From Atherinomorus stipes (taxonomy: Eukaryota > Chordata > Actinopteri > Atheriniformes > Atherinidae), in assembly GCA_023101725.1 (NCBI GenBank), contig JALJCO010003008.1:310001-374000 (forward strand): 64,000 bases of DNA, written 5' to 3'. This document shows positions 33,700 to 46,379 of this stretch, one piece after another. The stretch's first letter is position 1, and each line of letters opens with the position of its first letter. The notes under the pieces were generated by a model. That model did not search any database. It was given only the letters and a program-made list of their open reading frames with translations, and was not told where the DNA came from. The position numbers and the translations under genes are program-made.

Positions 33700-35985
33700 T
33701 AAAGAAAAAAAATATATATATATATCAAAATATAATAGGGTGTGCATTAATCATAATGTGTGTAAATGCATAATGACACAAGGACGAAAAGTATAAACAA
33801 GGCTTTAGTCTTTGAGAACACTGATCTGAAGTGATCATTTTATGATTGAAAACCATCCCAGCTGCATTTCTCTCACTTCTTCACAACCCCACCAACCATC
33901 ATCCTCAGAGCAGGTGAAGTAGAGAACCAAAACTTGGGTAAAAATAGAAAATACTTGCTTAAAACTGTAACCGGTAGAGAAATCAGAAACCAACAAAAAG
34001 TTAATTAGTAGTTTTTCAATGGTGGACTCATTAGTCTGCCAGGTGAGGACAGGAACTGACTAAAGCTCCGTGTGAATACTATTTGAAGATTCAGTTGTCG
34101 TCTGCTATTACAGTCAGAGCTAATTGGATTTGGTCAACAGCTTCATCTGGAAGAATTGCTTTCATTTCCAAAGAAAACAGTGAAGTTTGACAATTGTATA
34201 AATCACATATTTGTCAGACTTTGTCAACCTTCTTTGGTCACCACTTATGATTCCAACACGTATAGGTTAGACATTTCAATCTGGACTCTAAGGTTTCTTA
34301 AACAAGGCAAAAAGAAAAGTCTATAATATACTTATGCCATTACACATGTGAAACAAAAAAAATAAATAAAGTTTTATAAGGCAGAGAAAAAAAAAGAACA
34401 ATAATACTGTAGGGAAAAGTTAGTATTTCTAATGTCAGCTGCCTTTCCCTGGATGTTTAAGTACAAAAACTATTATTACTTATGATAAAAGGCTTGTGGA
34501 CTCCGGTGTGCTCTTCGGTTGTAAAATGATTTCCTGGAGGAAACCTCAATTAAATTTCCGGCTGACAAAATGAGTTTATTTCTCTGCAGGGTAATTAGAA
34601 GCAAGTGGAAAATGAAAAGTAAGGAAGATGCTGCCCATGCAGTTCTGGGATTTGAAACCAAATCCCCTCTGCAGCATCCCTGTCCGTTCATCTGTCCACC
34701 CCTCTTTAGATCACCTTCTTCTCATCATCTTGCTGTTTATGAAAAACAACAAATTAGAGGATATGAAGGCAGCGGCTGTCTGGGGAAATAAGCTTCTGAT
34801 TGTGCTTGAGTTAGCGTTAAACTGGGATGTCTGCATCTTCACCCTGTCCCCCACACAACTCTCATCCATGTCTGCTCTGGCATATGGAGAAACAATGCCA
34901 GCAGGGGTTCTTTTAATTTAGGGTCACAGCAGAGCTAAATATGATCATCAGTCTCCATAGTGACGCTGTTGTGTTCAGTGTTTGGAAAAACCAATGTCGG
35001 TCTTCCAATGAGTTTAAACAGCTGAAACTAACATATTTCTTCAACACATTTCAGTTTCCACTCAAATACGGTGGTTATTCCTCATGAAGATAAAGTTTAG
35101 AGCTGCTGCTTGCTTAAAAAAAAAAAAAAAAAAAAAAGCAGTATCATCATGGTCTGAAGTCCGATCAGCTGCAAACAGTAGATTACAGTACCTATACACA
35201 GCTCAAATATTAAATACCAACAGGAGCTGAGCTTCCTCACTGAGCCTGAAAAGAATGAAATGCATGAAATAAATAAATGCATGAGGGTTTCCATTTCACC
35301 CTTCCACTTGTGCAGCTTTTAGTTGTCGCTCTCGTTGGAATTGAATCAATAAATCAGATGTGGTCGACCCCTCAGGGCTGAAAGTTTAATGGTTGTAAAG
35401 ACATAGACACTGAATTGCATCAGCAAATGTCATAAAACACACACTTTGAATGAGTTTCATAAAGGGAAGCCTTCATCGCATCGCACAAGCTTTCACCCCC
35501 CACCGGAGCAACACAAAGTTAATGATGGAAGAAATACAGCAACCTCTGCACTGGAGGAGTATGAAGTGATTCTGTTTACTCAGTGTGTTTCTGTAATGAA
35601 TGTGAGAGGAGATCAGAGCAGGTTTTGTATGGCTGAGAGGTGAAACATGTCTGCTTGTGAGGAAAAGCGAGAAATATGGCCCATATGGCACTTCATTAAT
35701 ATTAATGTAGACATATAAAACACACACTGATTCGCGAGGTCATGAAACAGCTGCTGAACATGTACTTTCATGAAAATAGGCCTTTGGTGGATAAATCTAA
35801 AAGAAAAGCCTGAGATAAACATCTGGAGAAGTTTTTCAAGTGTTTGTAGACCTGGCCAATGTACCTTCCTATATGAAACTAAATGTGTTCATTGGAGCTA
35901 AAAACAGGTGTTCACGGTTTCTACTATGGTCATGCATTCGCCTTGACTTCCTTTTATGCTGATGTTTTGGCTCAGCAGGTTCATA
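33700..35985. other. Non-coding stretch, simple repeats only
   Basis: Contains a short (AT)n at 33710-33724, A runs near 34388 and an A run at 35115-35137. No TIR/TSD pair and no credible coding sequence. Confidence 0.45.
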
Positions 35986-36050
35986 TCATATTGCTATAAA
36001 ATTACTTTTTCTGTCACTGGATAACTTAACCTCTTTTGTGTCATCGCAGA

Positions 36051-36556
36051 CCACAGGGCTCAGTCCTTGGCCCCTATTTTTCCTGTTTCATATGATATGG
36101 AGTATGGGGTACTAGGGGTGGGGAAAAAAATAGAAAAAAAAATTAAACTGGGGTGTTCTGTTTTACAATTTTTAAATTGGGATATTTGTTCAATATGTAA
36201 AATATTTTCATATATTTTTGTCTTTGGTCAAATTTAAATGCTTCATTTTAGCCTATGTTTATAAGTTGGATGTGAAAAAAGTTACTGGTTTTCTCCAGCA
36301 GAAGGCAAACTATTTTTCCTCGACTATCTAATAACATGACATTTTCTCTGTTTCTTGAAAAAAATCTAAACTGATGGCAGACAATGGATGATAATTTGAC
36401 CCGGTGTTGAAAAAGCACACTCAAATTCACAAAATCGACAATATCAAAGAATTGCAATTTAAAACAAATCAACATCCACAAAAATCATAAAAGAACTGAA
36501 TGAGGAGAAAAGCATATCATCCCAGCCCTATGATTGACCATTTCTATGCTGATGAT
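36051..36556 (+). pseudogene. L2-like reverse transcriptase core, interrupted
   Basis: The PQGSVLGP motif (RT block before the catalytic site) is at 36051-36074 and the YADD catalytic motif is at 36545-36556. In an intact element they lie roughly 20-25 residues apart; here a 418-bp insertion separates them. The enzyme cannot be made. Confidence 0.82.
36113..36530. mobile_element. hAT-like MITE inside the LINE
   Basis: The left end is TAGGGGTGGGGAAAAAAA and the right end, reverse-complemented, is TAGGGCTGGGATGATATGC. The coding sequence of the LINE reads up to its left edge and resumes at its right edge. Flanking 8-mers TGGGGTAC and TGATTGAC match at only 4 of 8, so the TSD is eroded or absent. 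The interior is AT-rich. Confidence 0.65.
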
Positions 36557-36906
36557 ATCAAGGTGTGCATGCCAATGAAATCCTATTGCCTTGCAAATTT
36601 CACACTCTCTGATTTCTCTATTAAAACCTGGGTGACCTAAAAATTTGGTTGTTTCCCTCAAATTCCTCCATTTCTTTTCTATTCTATCTACCCATTCTGC
36701 TCATAATCTAAGTATAATATCTTTTGCCAACCAGTCCTGATGCACAGGTCAAACATTCAGTACAGTTTTTTCAGTTTAAGACAATGAATAAAACCAAGTA
36801 ATTTCTTTCAACAGCTGACTTTTTACATGGTCATGCATGCTTTTGCCTTGACGACTGTAATTCTCTGTATTCAGGTACCAGTCAGGATTCCCTCTGTTGC
36901 CTCCTA

Positions 36907-37125
36907 TTGATCCAAAGTGTTGGAGTAAAACTCATTACCAGTATAAAAGAGAATGAGCACATCACTCCTGTTCATGCTTCCCTTCACCGGCTTCCTCTTA
37001 CAATTTGTATTGATTTCAAAATCTTGCTGCTTGTCTTCAAAACCTTAAATGGCCTTTCCCCGACATACATCTCAGACTTATTGACCTGCTATGCACCCCT
37101 GACTACTGAAATCCACAGAAAGTGA
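36907..37125 (+). pseudogene. L2-like ORF2 C-terminal fragment
   Basis: An open run of 72 codons containing HITPVHASLHRLPL, IDFKILLLVFKTLNGL and PTYISDLL, diagnostic of the region after the reverse transcriptase in L2-clade ORF2. In another frame just downstream (37150-37260) come GDWAFSMRAPTLWNSF and FKSLFKTFHF, the C-terminal motifs. A frameshift therefore lies near 37125-37150. Confidence 0.85.
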
Positions 37126-37625
37126 CCTAACTAGATCACATATCATGACAAAGGGAGACTGGGCATTTTCCATGAGAGCCCCCACTCTATGGAACTCATT
37201 CGGAGACATAACATCTCTTGATGCCTTTAAATCCCTCTTTAAAACTTTCCATTTCAGGAGGGCTGCTGGTATTAGCAGATGAATATATTAGATTTTTTAT
37301 TGCTGCTAATCCAGCTTCCCTGCCCCCCTAGTTTCAGGGTTAACACTAATTGTTGGGAGGGGATCTACATACTTAATGCCTTGTTATTAATGTAGTTGTT
37401 ATTGTTAGAAAGGCCGTTATTATGCTTGCTGTTGTTATCTTTATCAGATAACCTTCATAACTCTCTGATTTATTGAATGGAAAGTACCCTGAGAACATCA
37501 ATTATGTTTCAAATTCTTTTAGTTGAAAGTTTTTCAACTTGATTGTATTTTTTGCTATCAAGTTAAACACTTTAACATTGTTTAGGTGCTTTGAAAATAA
37601 AGTTTCCATTATTGTTATCATATAG

Positions 37626-38204
37626 CCACTAAAATGTGCTGTTTGCTAAAGTGACAAATGTAATAAGCTACTACACAAAGAGCCTATTGGGATGTTTAAT
37701 TTATTGATGGTTTGTTTGTCTGTGAGAAAATGGCTCCATTTAGGGAGTTTTCAATATATTCCAATCTATCTGATCACAGCCAGAAGTCTTTGTTTTAGGT
37801 TTGGTTAGATATTATTATGTCCTTCTTTAGGATTGTCTGTTAACAACTCATGTTGGATGGAATTAGGGTGTATAAGTACAGTTATTCCTTAAAGTAAAGA
37901 TGTTGGAAGTGGCAGAAATGGGCAGGTGTAATGATCCGAATCACTTCGACCACGGATACCTTTAATGGCTTGAAGACTGAGTCATCACTGCTTATGAGGT
38001 GACTCAGTCAGCAGTGCTGAACACAGCTTTGCTCATGCTTCAAGCTTTTCAGCCCACTGGACTTTGATGTAGTTCTGCATAAATGCTATAGGACTTAACA
38101 CGTCACCACATTTCTCACACCAAGTCCTACAAGCAGTTGATAGAGAACCAAGTTAACCAGCTGAGTAAACTCAAACTGTTCTTATTTCTTAACTAAATTG
38201 ATCC
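37626..38204. other. Non-coding stretch, no element recognised
   Basis: AT-rich unique sequence without a supportable feature. Confidence 0.4.
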
Positions 38205-38575
38205 AATGACAAACCATCCATCCATACTTCCATTTTCGACCACTTATCCAAGGTCAGGGTGTGGAAGCAACCGGCTCAGGAGGGAGACCAAGGCATTCCT
38301 TTCCCTATCAACTCTCTCCAGCTCCCCCTGGGGGATCCCCAGGCATTTCAAGGCCAGAAGGGATAGATAATCCCTCCCGCAAGTCCTGGGTCTGCCCCTG
38401 GGTTTCCTTCCAGCAAAACGAGCCCGGGAGACATCTAAGGAGACCCAAGCAGGAGGCATCCTTAACAGATTCCTGGACCATCTAAGCTGCCCCCCTTTCA
38501 ATTCAGAGGAGCAGCAGCTCTGCATAAAGCTTCCTCTGGATGTGTGAGCTCCCCAAAAATTATACCAAGGAGCAT
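38205..38575 (-). mobile_element. LINE 3' end, minus strand
   Basis: The low-coordinate edge CCATCCATACTTCCATTTTC followed by CACTTATCC is, in reverse complement, the 'ggataagtgg-gaaaatgga-tggatgg' tail of a very common fish non-LTR retrotransposon. Upstream of it (higher coordinates) lies the open ORF2 C-terminus described separately. The 5' side is truncated near 38575. Confidence 0.8.
38244..38525 (-). pseudogene. LINE ORF2 C-terminus
   Basis: Ninety-three open codons containing QLRWSRNLLRMPP, GRKPRGRPRTCGRDYLSLL, LGIPQGELERV and LLSRLLPHP. The ordered motifs RMPP, RRPRGRPRTRWRDYI and LGIPxEELE are the familiar C-terminus of a teleost LINE ORF2. The frame is fully open but lacks the endonuclease and reverse transcriptase, so it is a 5'-truncated copy. 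The exact clade (RTE-like or other) is not certain. Confidence 0.8.
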
Positions 38576-38579
38576 ATTT

Positions 38580-41470
38580 CTTGTGAGATACAAAAAAGTA
38601 GGTTAAATCTTGCTTTGAGTATCTGACACCAGCATTTGCAGCAATAAGCTGAATGTTTGTGGTCTTTATTGATCAGTTCTGCACATTCAGCCCATTCCCA
38701 GAGGGGCTTCAGCTCTGAAATGTTAGGTTTACTCACAGGAGCCGCTTGTTTGGAAGTCAGGAGATAGATTTGGCTCATGTTTTCCTTTGAAATTTGCTCA
38801 GTGTTTATTGCACAGATGCAGCAACATAGAGCGAAGTACCCACAATTTCCGTCTCTGTGTTAGCTTGAGCTGTACAGCAGTGTTTGTTCCCTAAACAGTA
38901 CGTTTTCTTCTGTTCTGGTGTCATTGTGGCTTGTAGAATGATCTGGAGTTAAGGGGCGGATGGGCAACAATTTCCTTTGTAGTGAGCAGCATCCTTGTTC
39001 TTGTGATGCTGCTAGTGTTCACTGTTATTTGGGCTCTGGGACCTTTATATTAACTTAAAGTAACTTTTAGTTGTGTAAAAGCTGACTTGATTTCTTTACA
39101 TATCATAAAACAATGCTGTGGGAGGGTAATTCTTGAGTTTTCTCTGTTAATACATTACCTGAGGGACTGTAGATCAATTGTCCTCTCCACCCAAATAAAC
39201 TGATTCAAGCCCCTCTTAAAGGTGACACATTGAGATTTAATTTATTTTACACAAATTTAGCAATTAAATATAACTAGATTATACTTTTCATGGACGTAAA
39301 GTAAAATAATTTTATAGCAAACATTCAACTCAAAATAAATGAGTTTGATGGGCTTATTCACACATTTCCCATCATGCATTGTGGTACTGTCTGCTCTTTT
39401 CTGCACCGCAAGTTAAATGTCCATGTAATCCCATGACTCTTTCCCAGTCTATAAGTCATTTCATGTCCAAGCATTGGTAATGCAAGCCTTTCTCTATATA
39501 ATAGGTGAACATATTTACTGTTTAAAGCAGTCAGTAAAATGATGTATAATGATAAATCTTTGTATCATTTACTGTGATGACTTGATCTGATTGTTTCATA
39601 TCAACCTCTATCCTCAGTTAATTTGTGTAAATTTTTTCAATTGAACTTAACGCTTTTATTAAGGTGTAAGTCATTTAACTTAACTAAACTACATTATTTT
39701 GTGTTAACATAACATAAATCATTTACATTCATTAAATGTGATTATTTCCATTTAAAGCAATTGGATAAAAAATGTGTTGGACTCACTCAATTATATTATG
39801 TTGCATTAATGGATGAAATTTGAGTTCACCCTACATGTATTCGTTGGATGGAAAAACTGCCCTCAGTTTAATTGAGTTGTCCCAATGAATCATTTCTTTG
39901 AGTTGTATATTTCCCAACATATTTGATGAGCCTATAAACTTCTTTGTTCATCGCATGATTTAATTTCACAGACACATGGTGAGATGACTAAAGAGAATAA
40001 ACCATTCTTGACTGTTATCCACTGACATTTAGATCTTACGTGCAAGTTAGGACACCTTGCTTTAATTTAGAATTTCATAAATCTTTGCCATCTTTAATGG
40101 CAGATTTTAGATATTAGATCAGTAACAAATGAAGTATATTTTTGTCTCGAATTGAGTTCTAATTAAGTACTTTTTTGGAATTTGTGTACAATCCAATGAT
40201 GTTAGTTGTTTGAGCAGAAGGTTAGCAAGATTTCGAGCTCTACTGTACAGTACCCTCCTGGAACATTATAAACTAGATGTGGCAAGAATATCTAACTTGA
40301 TATGGAGGGAAAAGCTGTTTTTAAACTTCCAGGTGAGGTGTGAGCAAATCTCTCACTTTGAGCTCTGTGATGGATTAGAGTAGGATAGAAAGCGATTTAC
40401 CTGCAGGGGAAATCAGCAACATGTCTGCTACAGTTTATGTGAACTACTGTATATGTGGTTGATTGTTGCTGCCGCTATAAGATGGGCAACAACTCTATAA
40501 ACATGAGAACTAACTGTGTGCAGAACATGGTTTTTAGAATAGGAGCACTGGAACCTTGGGTTCTTTTGTAGGGAAACTTTCAGACAAGGCTAACTTTCTC
40601 TTACAAAGGTTTTGTGTATGTCTCTCTTGATGGATTCTTTGTTTGGAAATGACAAAAAAAGAGACAAAAGACACTCAGAAAATACAAAAGTATGATTGTT
40701 TTTCTCTAAATGAAATCTCCTGGGTCCTTACACTGATGTGGCAAGTTGAGGCTTAAAACCCTCCTGAAACATTTCCATCTGCATTTCCTAAAATGTAACC
40801 TTGCTCATTCAACTATGACCTTTCTTAAACTGAAATGTTGTAAAGGACTCAAACACATCACTAAGGAGCCCTTGGTATCCTTTAGAAACAATTGCAAAAA
40901 ATGTCAAGTCTTCCAACTGAATGTCAGCAATTCAAATATAGAAATACAATTAAAAAAACAGTATTAGCCTCAGTTAACCTGAAGATATTTTTCAAGGTAC
41001 TGTTGTAGGAAGAAGCTACACTCCCTGCATGGTTCTACAGTAGCTTGTCTTCTGTTTTTTATGTCATACAGACAAATTTCATTTAATTAAAATCGAGATG
41101 TCATGGGGAGAAACTGTTGAAGAACTCTGTTCAACTAATTGTGTATAATCCTTTGTTAACTTCAGTACTGCAAGTTTTACTGAAAGATCTTCTTAGATCC
41201 AAATTTGCGTGCAGTATTTTGGCCATGCACTCCATAATTTTGTGAGAGTGAACTACAGTTTGCAGGTAATTTACTAAAAGTGAAGGTGCCAATGACTCAA
41301 GGTGCAAGTGTGTGAGAAGCATAAATGAGGGTTTTGAGTGTTTCGAGGTTTGCAGTGTGGCAAATTGCAGGAGACGACAGCGCAAAAGGAAATAGGACCC
41401 TTTGGAGATAGAGATATTAGTAGAAGAGGGAAATGAATTTTAAAGTAAGCATGATGGATATAACTATGAA
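38580..41470. other. Long non-coding stretch, AT-rich
   Basis: About 2.9 kb with no delimitable element. The region 39220-39910 has loose TTGAGT/AACTCAA motifs such as occur in fish CACTA-type repeats, but no ends were found. Open frames are short and motif-free. Confidence 0.4.
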
Positions 41471-41479
41471 AATAAAGCT

Positions 41480-42061
41480 GCTTTCCCACTGAAATTATGG
41501 GGTTCACATGCGTTTTTCAAACACTCATCGACTCGCTCATATTCACCATTTGGCTCCTTTCCATTGACAAAAACATGCGGGTTTGATCACCTGCTGGCCA
41601 GCTGCACAGCCTCTGTCCCCACCGCTGTGTGTCTGGTGACGCCATCATGCTGGGTTAATGTTGATGATGTCAGCCAAGCCACAGAAATCCAGAAAGTGAA
41701 AAATGGAGAGTGAGCCAGGCTGTACTCACTGTGCTTTCTTGTTGCATCTTTGTCCGTCTTCAAAATTGAGGAAAACCAGTGGATGATTTTCTAGAGCAGA
41801 TGGAATGCAGGCGACGTGAATTTAAGGCCTAAACAGAATTGTTTTGGTACTTTATATGAGACACGACTGGCACGATGTCACAATGTAGGCACGTACCCCC
41901 AAACGTCATCTCATAAATTTGCGGGTCAACCTGGGTTTTAACCCGCGTCGCTTGCCAAGTTGTTTGACGCGGATTGACGTGGGTCAGTGAGCCTTTCTCA
42001 CTGCCACTATAAGCCGATTGTTAGCAGGCTTAAACAGGTTTTTCGGCCAGTCGGAAAGGGG
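41480..42061 (+). mobile_element. MITE family copy A
   Basis: About 580 bp. The left end is CTTTCCCACTGAAATTATGG and the right end, reverse-complemented, is CCTTTCCGACTGGCCGAAAA, giving a weak TIR (CTTTCCNACTG). Homology in inverted orientation to 43637-44088 is clear over shared blocks: TTAGCTGCA/GCCAGCTGCACAGC, TCTGTCCCCACCGCTG, CTTTCTTGTTGCA, GACTGGCACGATGTCA, and CTCACTGCCACT. No TSD was assigned. The superfamily is unknown. Confidence 0.65.
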
Positions 42062-43635
42062 TATAATACAACAGGTACCCATGTAGAGCCTCAGAAGTCT
42101 CCAATTTTTGAGGACATGGATCATGAGTTGCTGAACTAAAGAAAGTTGCTGCAGCCTTGAACATGGTCTCTGAAATCTGTTACACATGAGGTGCACACTC
42201 TTTGGTACAATGCCAACTGCTCCAGCAGCTTGCACTGCCAGGTGATCTTGTGATGTCCAGCCACTAAAATCCAAGTTAAAATGTGATGTTGGCAAAAGGG
42301 GGAAATGAAAAGACACAATTAATGGCAGTTTTAGTTATTATTAAGCTCCACCGTGGCTGCAAATGTTTTGTTTGGTTTGTCCAGAATATTTTACACCTGT
42401 TTTAAAAAGTGGTGTTTGCTGTGTTGATTGTTATTGAATTCAACAGTGAGAACTAAATACGTTGCCCTTGCTGTTCATGAAAAATGATTTTGAATCAGAG
42501 TTGTGCGTGTCCAGCATTGTCCAGCAGCTGACGCCTTTTTGTGCGCAGAGCTGCCAGTTTGCTTTTCAGATGTTCTAAATATACAGGCAAAAAAACAGCA
42601 ACGCAATCCATTTCAGGGTTTATAAATCACTTTGCCAATGCTGAATTAATATATTTACATTTTCTCCTCCCAACACAGGTACAATTGGAGGTAAATGCCC
42701 CATATTGCATATTCATTTCAACAGATGTATCTTGGTAAGAAGCGTTATTTTGCACCTCTGTAAGATGCAATCCTTCTTGCATGCTGTTAGTAGATGAGTT
42801 TGTACATTCTTATGCATGTCCATTTTTTTTTTTTTTTTTACTGATATTGATGATAAGATAGTCCAACTGTTCGTGGAATGATGATCAGACATCCTCTTTT
42901 AGCCTGACATGTCCTGGTGAGTTTGACAATGATCCTTTGTTTGATGTGGAATCAGTGGAGTTGTTGCAGGATGGGAGTGATATGATGAGTAATGGGAGTC
43001 CGAGTAGTCAGGCGTGATGCAGAGTTTTAGAGGAGCTGCAGTTTCTGGAGGGACTTCAATGCCTCAGACCGTCAAATATATATAAAGTTGCTTCAAACCA
43101 TTTGTTGTCTGCCTTTTGATCCAAGCAACAGCACCATAATGCCCTCTTGACTCTGAAAAGGAAGGTAAACTAATTATGTCTTGTTAGCTTTGTGTCTGTT
43201 TTAGGGAGCTAATTTGCATTTGATGCTACGGATTGCAAAGTAACAAAGAAAGAGACTTCTGGGATCTTCAAATAATCATCTGCAACATCATCAGAGTGAG
43301 GCAGTGAAGGCATCACAGAGAACATGTTTAATGTTGTCTGACTGTTACAGTTCAAACGGACATTTCATTTTGAGCCATTTCAAACCTGATTTTCTTCTGC
43401 TTCTTATAAAAGGGGGAGCCTGGATATTTGTAGATTCAAAATGTCCATTAACAATGATATTTATTAAGCGAAAACAAAAGAGAAGCCGAGGCACTCTGAA
43501 TTTGTGTGTTTTGGCTTTTCAGCCTTCATCCACATTTATGCTTCAAAGATATTTATTTTCTGCAATTTTTCATGTATTTCCTCTCAAACATCATTATAAA
43601 CTTCTGGAGGTAGATGTCTGGAGCTTCAGTCAACC
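42062..43635. other. Non-coding stretch between MITE copies
   Basis: Unique sequence with a T run at 42823-42840 and a short (TA)n at 43077-43083. Open frames carry no motif. Confidence 0.4.
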
Positions 43636-43636
43636 C

Positions 43637-44088
43637 CCCTTTTCCACTGGCCAAAAAATCTGTTTAAATCCACAAACAATCAACTTTTAGTGGCAGTGAG
43701 GAAGGCTCACAGAGCAACATTGACCGCGGCAAGCGATGTGGGTTAAAATTGCCTTCAAACAGCTTGGCTCCAATAGGCATGCAGGGGGAACACCAGACCT
43801 GGGTTGAGCTGCGAATTAATGTGATGACGTTGGGCAGTACGTGCTTACGCCATGACATCGTGCCAGTCGCACAGACAGATAAATGTGCAACAAGAAAGAC
43901 AGTGACTACGGCCTGACTCGCTCTCCATAGACACGCAGCGGTGGGGACAGAAGCCATGCAGCTAACCAGCAAGGGATCAGACCTGTCTTTTTTGCCAGTG
44001 GGAAAGGAGCCTAATGCTGATTGTAAAGAGGGTCAAACCCAGGTTTGAAAAACCCATGTTGACCCGCTAATTTCAGTGCGAAATCGGC
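43637..44088 (-). mobile_element. MITE family copy B, opposite orientation
   Basis: About 450 bp, homologous in reverse complement to 41480-42061. The left edge CCTTTTCCACTGGCCAAAAA corresponds to the right edge of copy A. Shared blocks include CAGCGGTGGGGACAGAAGCC, TGCAACAAGAAAGACAGTGA, ATGACATCGTGCCAGTCGC and AGTGGCAGTGAGGAAGGCTC. It lacks an internal segment present in copy A. No TSD was assigned. Confidence 0.65.
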
Positions 44089-44089
44089 T

Positions 44090-45640
44090 TAAGACTGATT
44101 GCAGTGGCTTTTCCTGTTTTTGATCTCAGTGTTGCTAGTTTAGGTCCAGAACCTGCTGATCTCCTGGATTTTCCCCACAACTGTCTCTTGAATTCTGTCT
44201 GAGTAAATATATTTCCCTCGACTGCCAACTTTTTCAGGGCAAAGATTGGGGAGGTGCGTTTCTCCTGCAGGCATGTCGAGCAGCAGCACACACACAGTAA
44301 ATGAGAATAATCAGCTGGATGAATTTTCATGTTTCAGCAACATGCATCATAGTTTTCATTTCCATTGTCTTTGTTGATTGCTACAGAGCGTTGATCACAC
44401 CACGTCCTCCTCACACGCTGCTGACGAGCTCATTGAATATTCAGGGGACGGATCTCATCAGACCTCCTGTCGCTGCTTCTTTATTCCCTTAATCCTCCTG
44501 TTTCCCGCTTTGTCCTCTCCTTCTTCATCCTTCCATCATTTCACCTCATCCCCCACCTTCGCTTCATAGCTTTTTATCCCATTTCTACTCCCCTATCGCC
44601 ACAAATGCTGTATTTCATTTTAATATCCCAGCAATGAAGCAAATAGTGCAGCATAGAATAACATGGGGGAGTTTGATTCTATCATAATTCCACACATAAT
44701 TTAATCTTTTGTGTCTGAATAAGAGTCATTTTTAATCTTAATTTTGATCTGTTGTGGGTGTGTGTTATTTTCTTAATGCAAATCAATTCCAAGCTGCTGT
44801 GTGCAGGAGAATAAGCAAGAGGAGACCTCATCATTCAAATCATTTTTCAAATTCAAATCACAGTGAGCATGTGTGTTTGTATGAGCTGAAGCGTGAAGTT
44901 GTGTGTCGCTATCTTAATTCTTATCAGATTGCAAACCTTTGAGACTGCAGCAGCCGCTGCATGTGTTTATGTGTGTGTTCACAGCAATAGCTTTTTGTTG
45001 TCGAGTCACCTTGAAGTGTGGATGTGGAGGACAGATGCAGCATTATCTGCTGGCAACCACAGAAAAATTCCCAGGAATAACATTGCATAAAAATAATAAT
45101 AAACAGATAAAAAAGAGAACATTTAAGGTTAAAATCATTTAATTTAGAGACCATGCAAATTTAACTATGTGAAATGTTTCAACATTATTCATTTTTGTTT
45201 ATTATATGTGCCTGAATGGCTGTTTTACTTTTGTTTATTCTTTTAATGAACTTGTGTTTATTAATCTCAATAATGCTTGAATTTTTTTTGTCACTTTTTA
45301 TGGATTTTTCACATGTTTCTTTTTACATTAACTTGCCATGGGACAATACAGATGAAAATTAGCCTGGAAGGCTAAATCTACCATTTTTACATGGCCAACA
45401 TTATGTTAATGAATATGCAATGTCCTATTTCAAATAAAAGAAAAAAGTTATCTCTAAAAAAGGGTGATGGGTTTTATGTTATACAAAATAAATTAATTAG
45501 TCGATATTAGAAAGAAATATATTCATCAAAAGTTCAAAACAGGGACAATAAGATCAACACAAGATTTAAAAAATTATGTAAAAAATGTTGAGGAGAATAC
45601 ACATTTTAAATGTACAATTTAAGATGACCTCCACAGAGGA
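44090..45640. other. Non-coding stretch, no element recognised
   Basis: Unique sequence, AT-rich after 45100. A pyrimidine-rich block lies at 44460-44600. Nothing supportable was seen. Confidence 0.4.
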
Positions 45641-45649
45641 AACTGCTTG

Positions 45650-46370
45650 GTAACATAAACCAGCCAATCACATGGCAGCAATTCAATGCATTTAGGTATA
45701 TAGACATGGTCAAGATGACTTGATAAAGTTCAAACTGAGCATCAGAATGAGAAAGAAAAGGATTTAAGTGACTTGAACATGGCATGGTTGTTACTGCCAG
45801 GCACTTGTGTGAGTATTTCAGAAACTACTGCTCTTCTCCAGGGTTACAGGGGTCAGAAAAGAGAAAATAACCAGTGAGCAACAGTTGTCTGGATGAAAAT
45901 ACCTCATTGACGTCAGAGATCAGAAGACGAAGATCAGTTGGAGATGATGAAAAGACAACAGGAACTCCAATAACCACTGGTCCCAGCAAAGGAATGTAGA
46001 ATAGCATCTCTGAACACAACATGCTGAACCCTGAAGCTAATGGGCTACATCAGCAGAGGACCACAACAGGTGACACATCGGTCAGCTAAGAACAGGAGAA
46101 CAGAGTTCACACAGACTCACCAACATTAGGAGACAGAAAATAACCTGCTTCAATGAAGTTTGATTTGAACTGGAACAGTCAGATGGCTGGAAACTGTTCA
46201 GACTGCTGGTGGTGTAATGGTATGGGGGATGATTTCTTCACACACTTGGAGCTCTTTAGTACTAAATGAAGATGGTTTAAATACCACACCCTACCTGAGC
46301 ATTGCTGGCTATTTCAACAGGATGATGCACCATGTAAAAAAGCTCAAGTTTGGTTGATTATTTCCCTCCA
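45650..46370 (+). mobile_element. Tc1/mariner transposon remnant
   Basis: The sequence follows a common fish Tc1-like element in order: CCAATCACATGGCAGCAATT, AATGCATTTAGGTATATAGA, CATGGTCAAGATGACTTG, GAGCATCAGAATGAG, AAGTGACTTGAACATGGCAT, GGTTGTTACTGCCAG, GAGTATTTCAGAAACT, CATCTCTGAACACAACA, and GGATGATGCACCATGT. It lacks its 3' coding end and both TIRs were not found. Small indels are frequent, so it is old. Confidence 0.82.
45745..46350 (+). pseudogene. Tc1-like transposase, decayed
   Basis: All three plus frames are broken by stops, and homology to the Tc1 transposase reading frame shifts frame several times. The N-terminal DNA-binding region (around ISEHN-like CATCTCTGAACACAACATG) and part of the DDE region near GACTGCTGGTGGTGTAATGG are recognisable at nucleotide level. 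It encodes no transposase now. Confidence 0.72.
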
Positions 46371-46379
46371 ATAAGGGAA

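Larger units (their letters stand above)
35990..37625 (+). mobile_element. L2-like LINE with internal hAT-like insertion
   Basis: A decayed non-LTR retrotransposon copy covering the central reverse transcriptase region to the 3' tail. It encodes PQGSVLGP (36051-36074), then PLFFLFHM. After an insertion at 36113-36530 it continues HFYADDIKV with the catalytic YADD at 36545-36556. A C-terminal section and a tail GGTGCTTTGAAAATAAAGTT near 37580-37610 follow. Frameshifts and stops break the frame repeatedly. The motif order identifies the L2-like clade. Confidence 0.85.
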
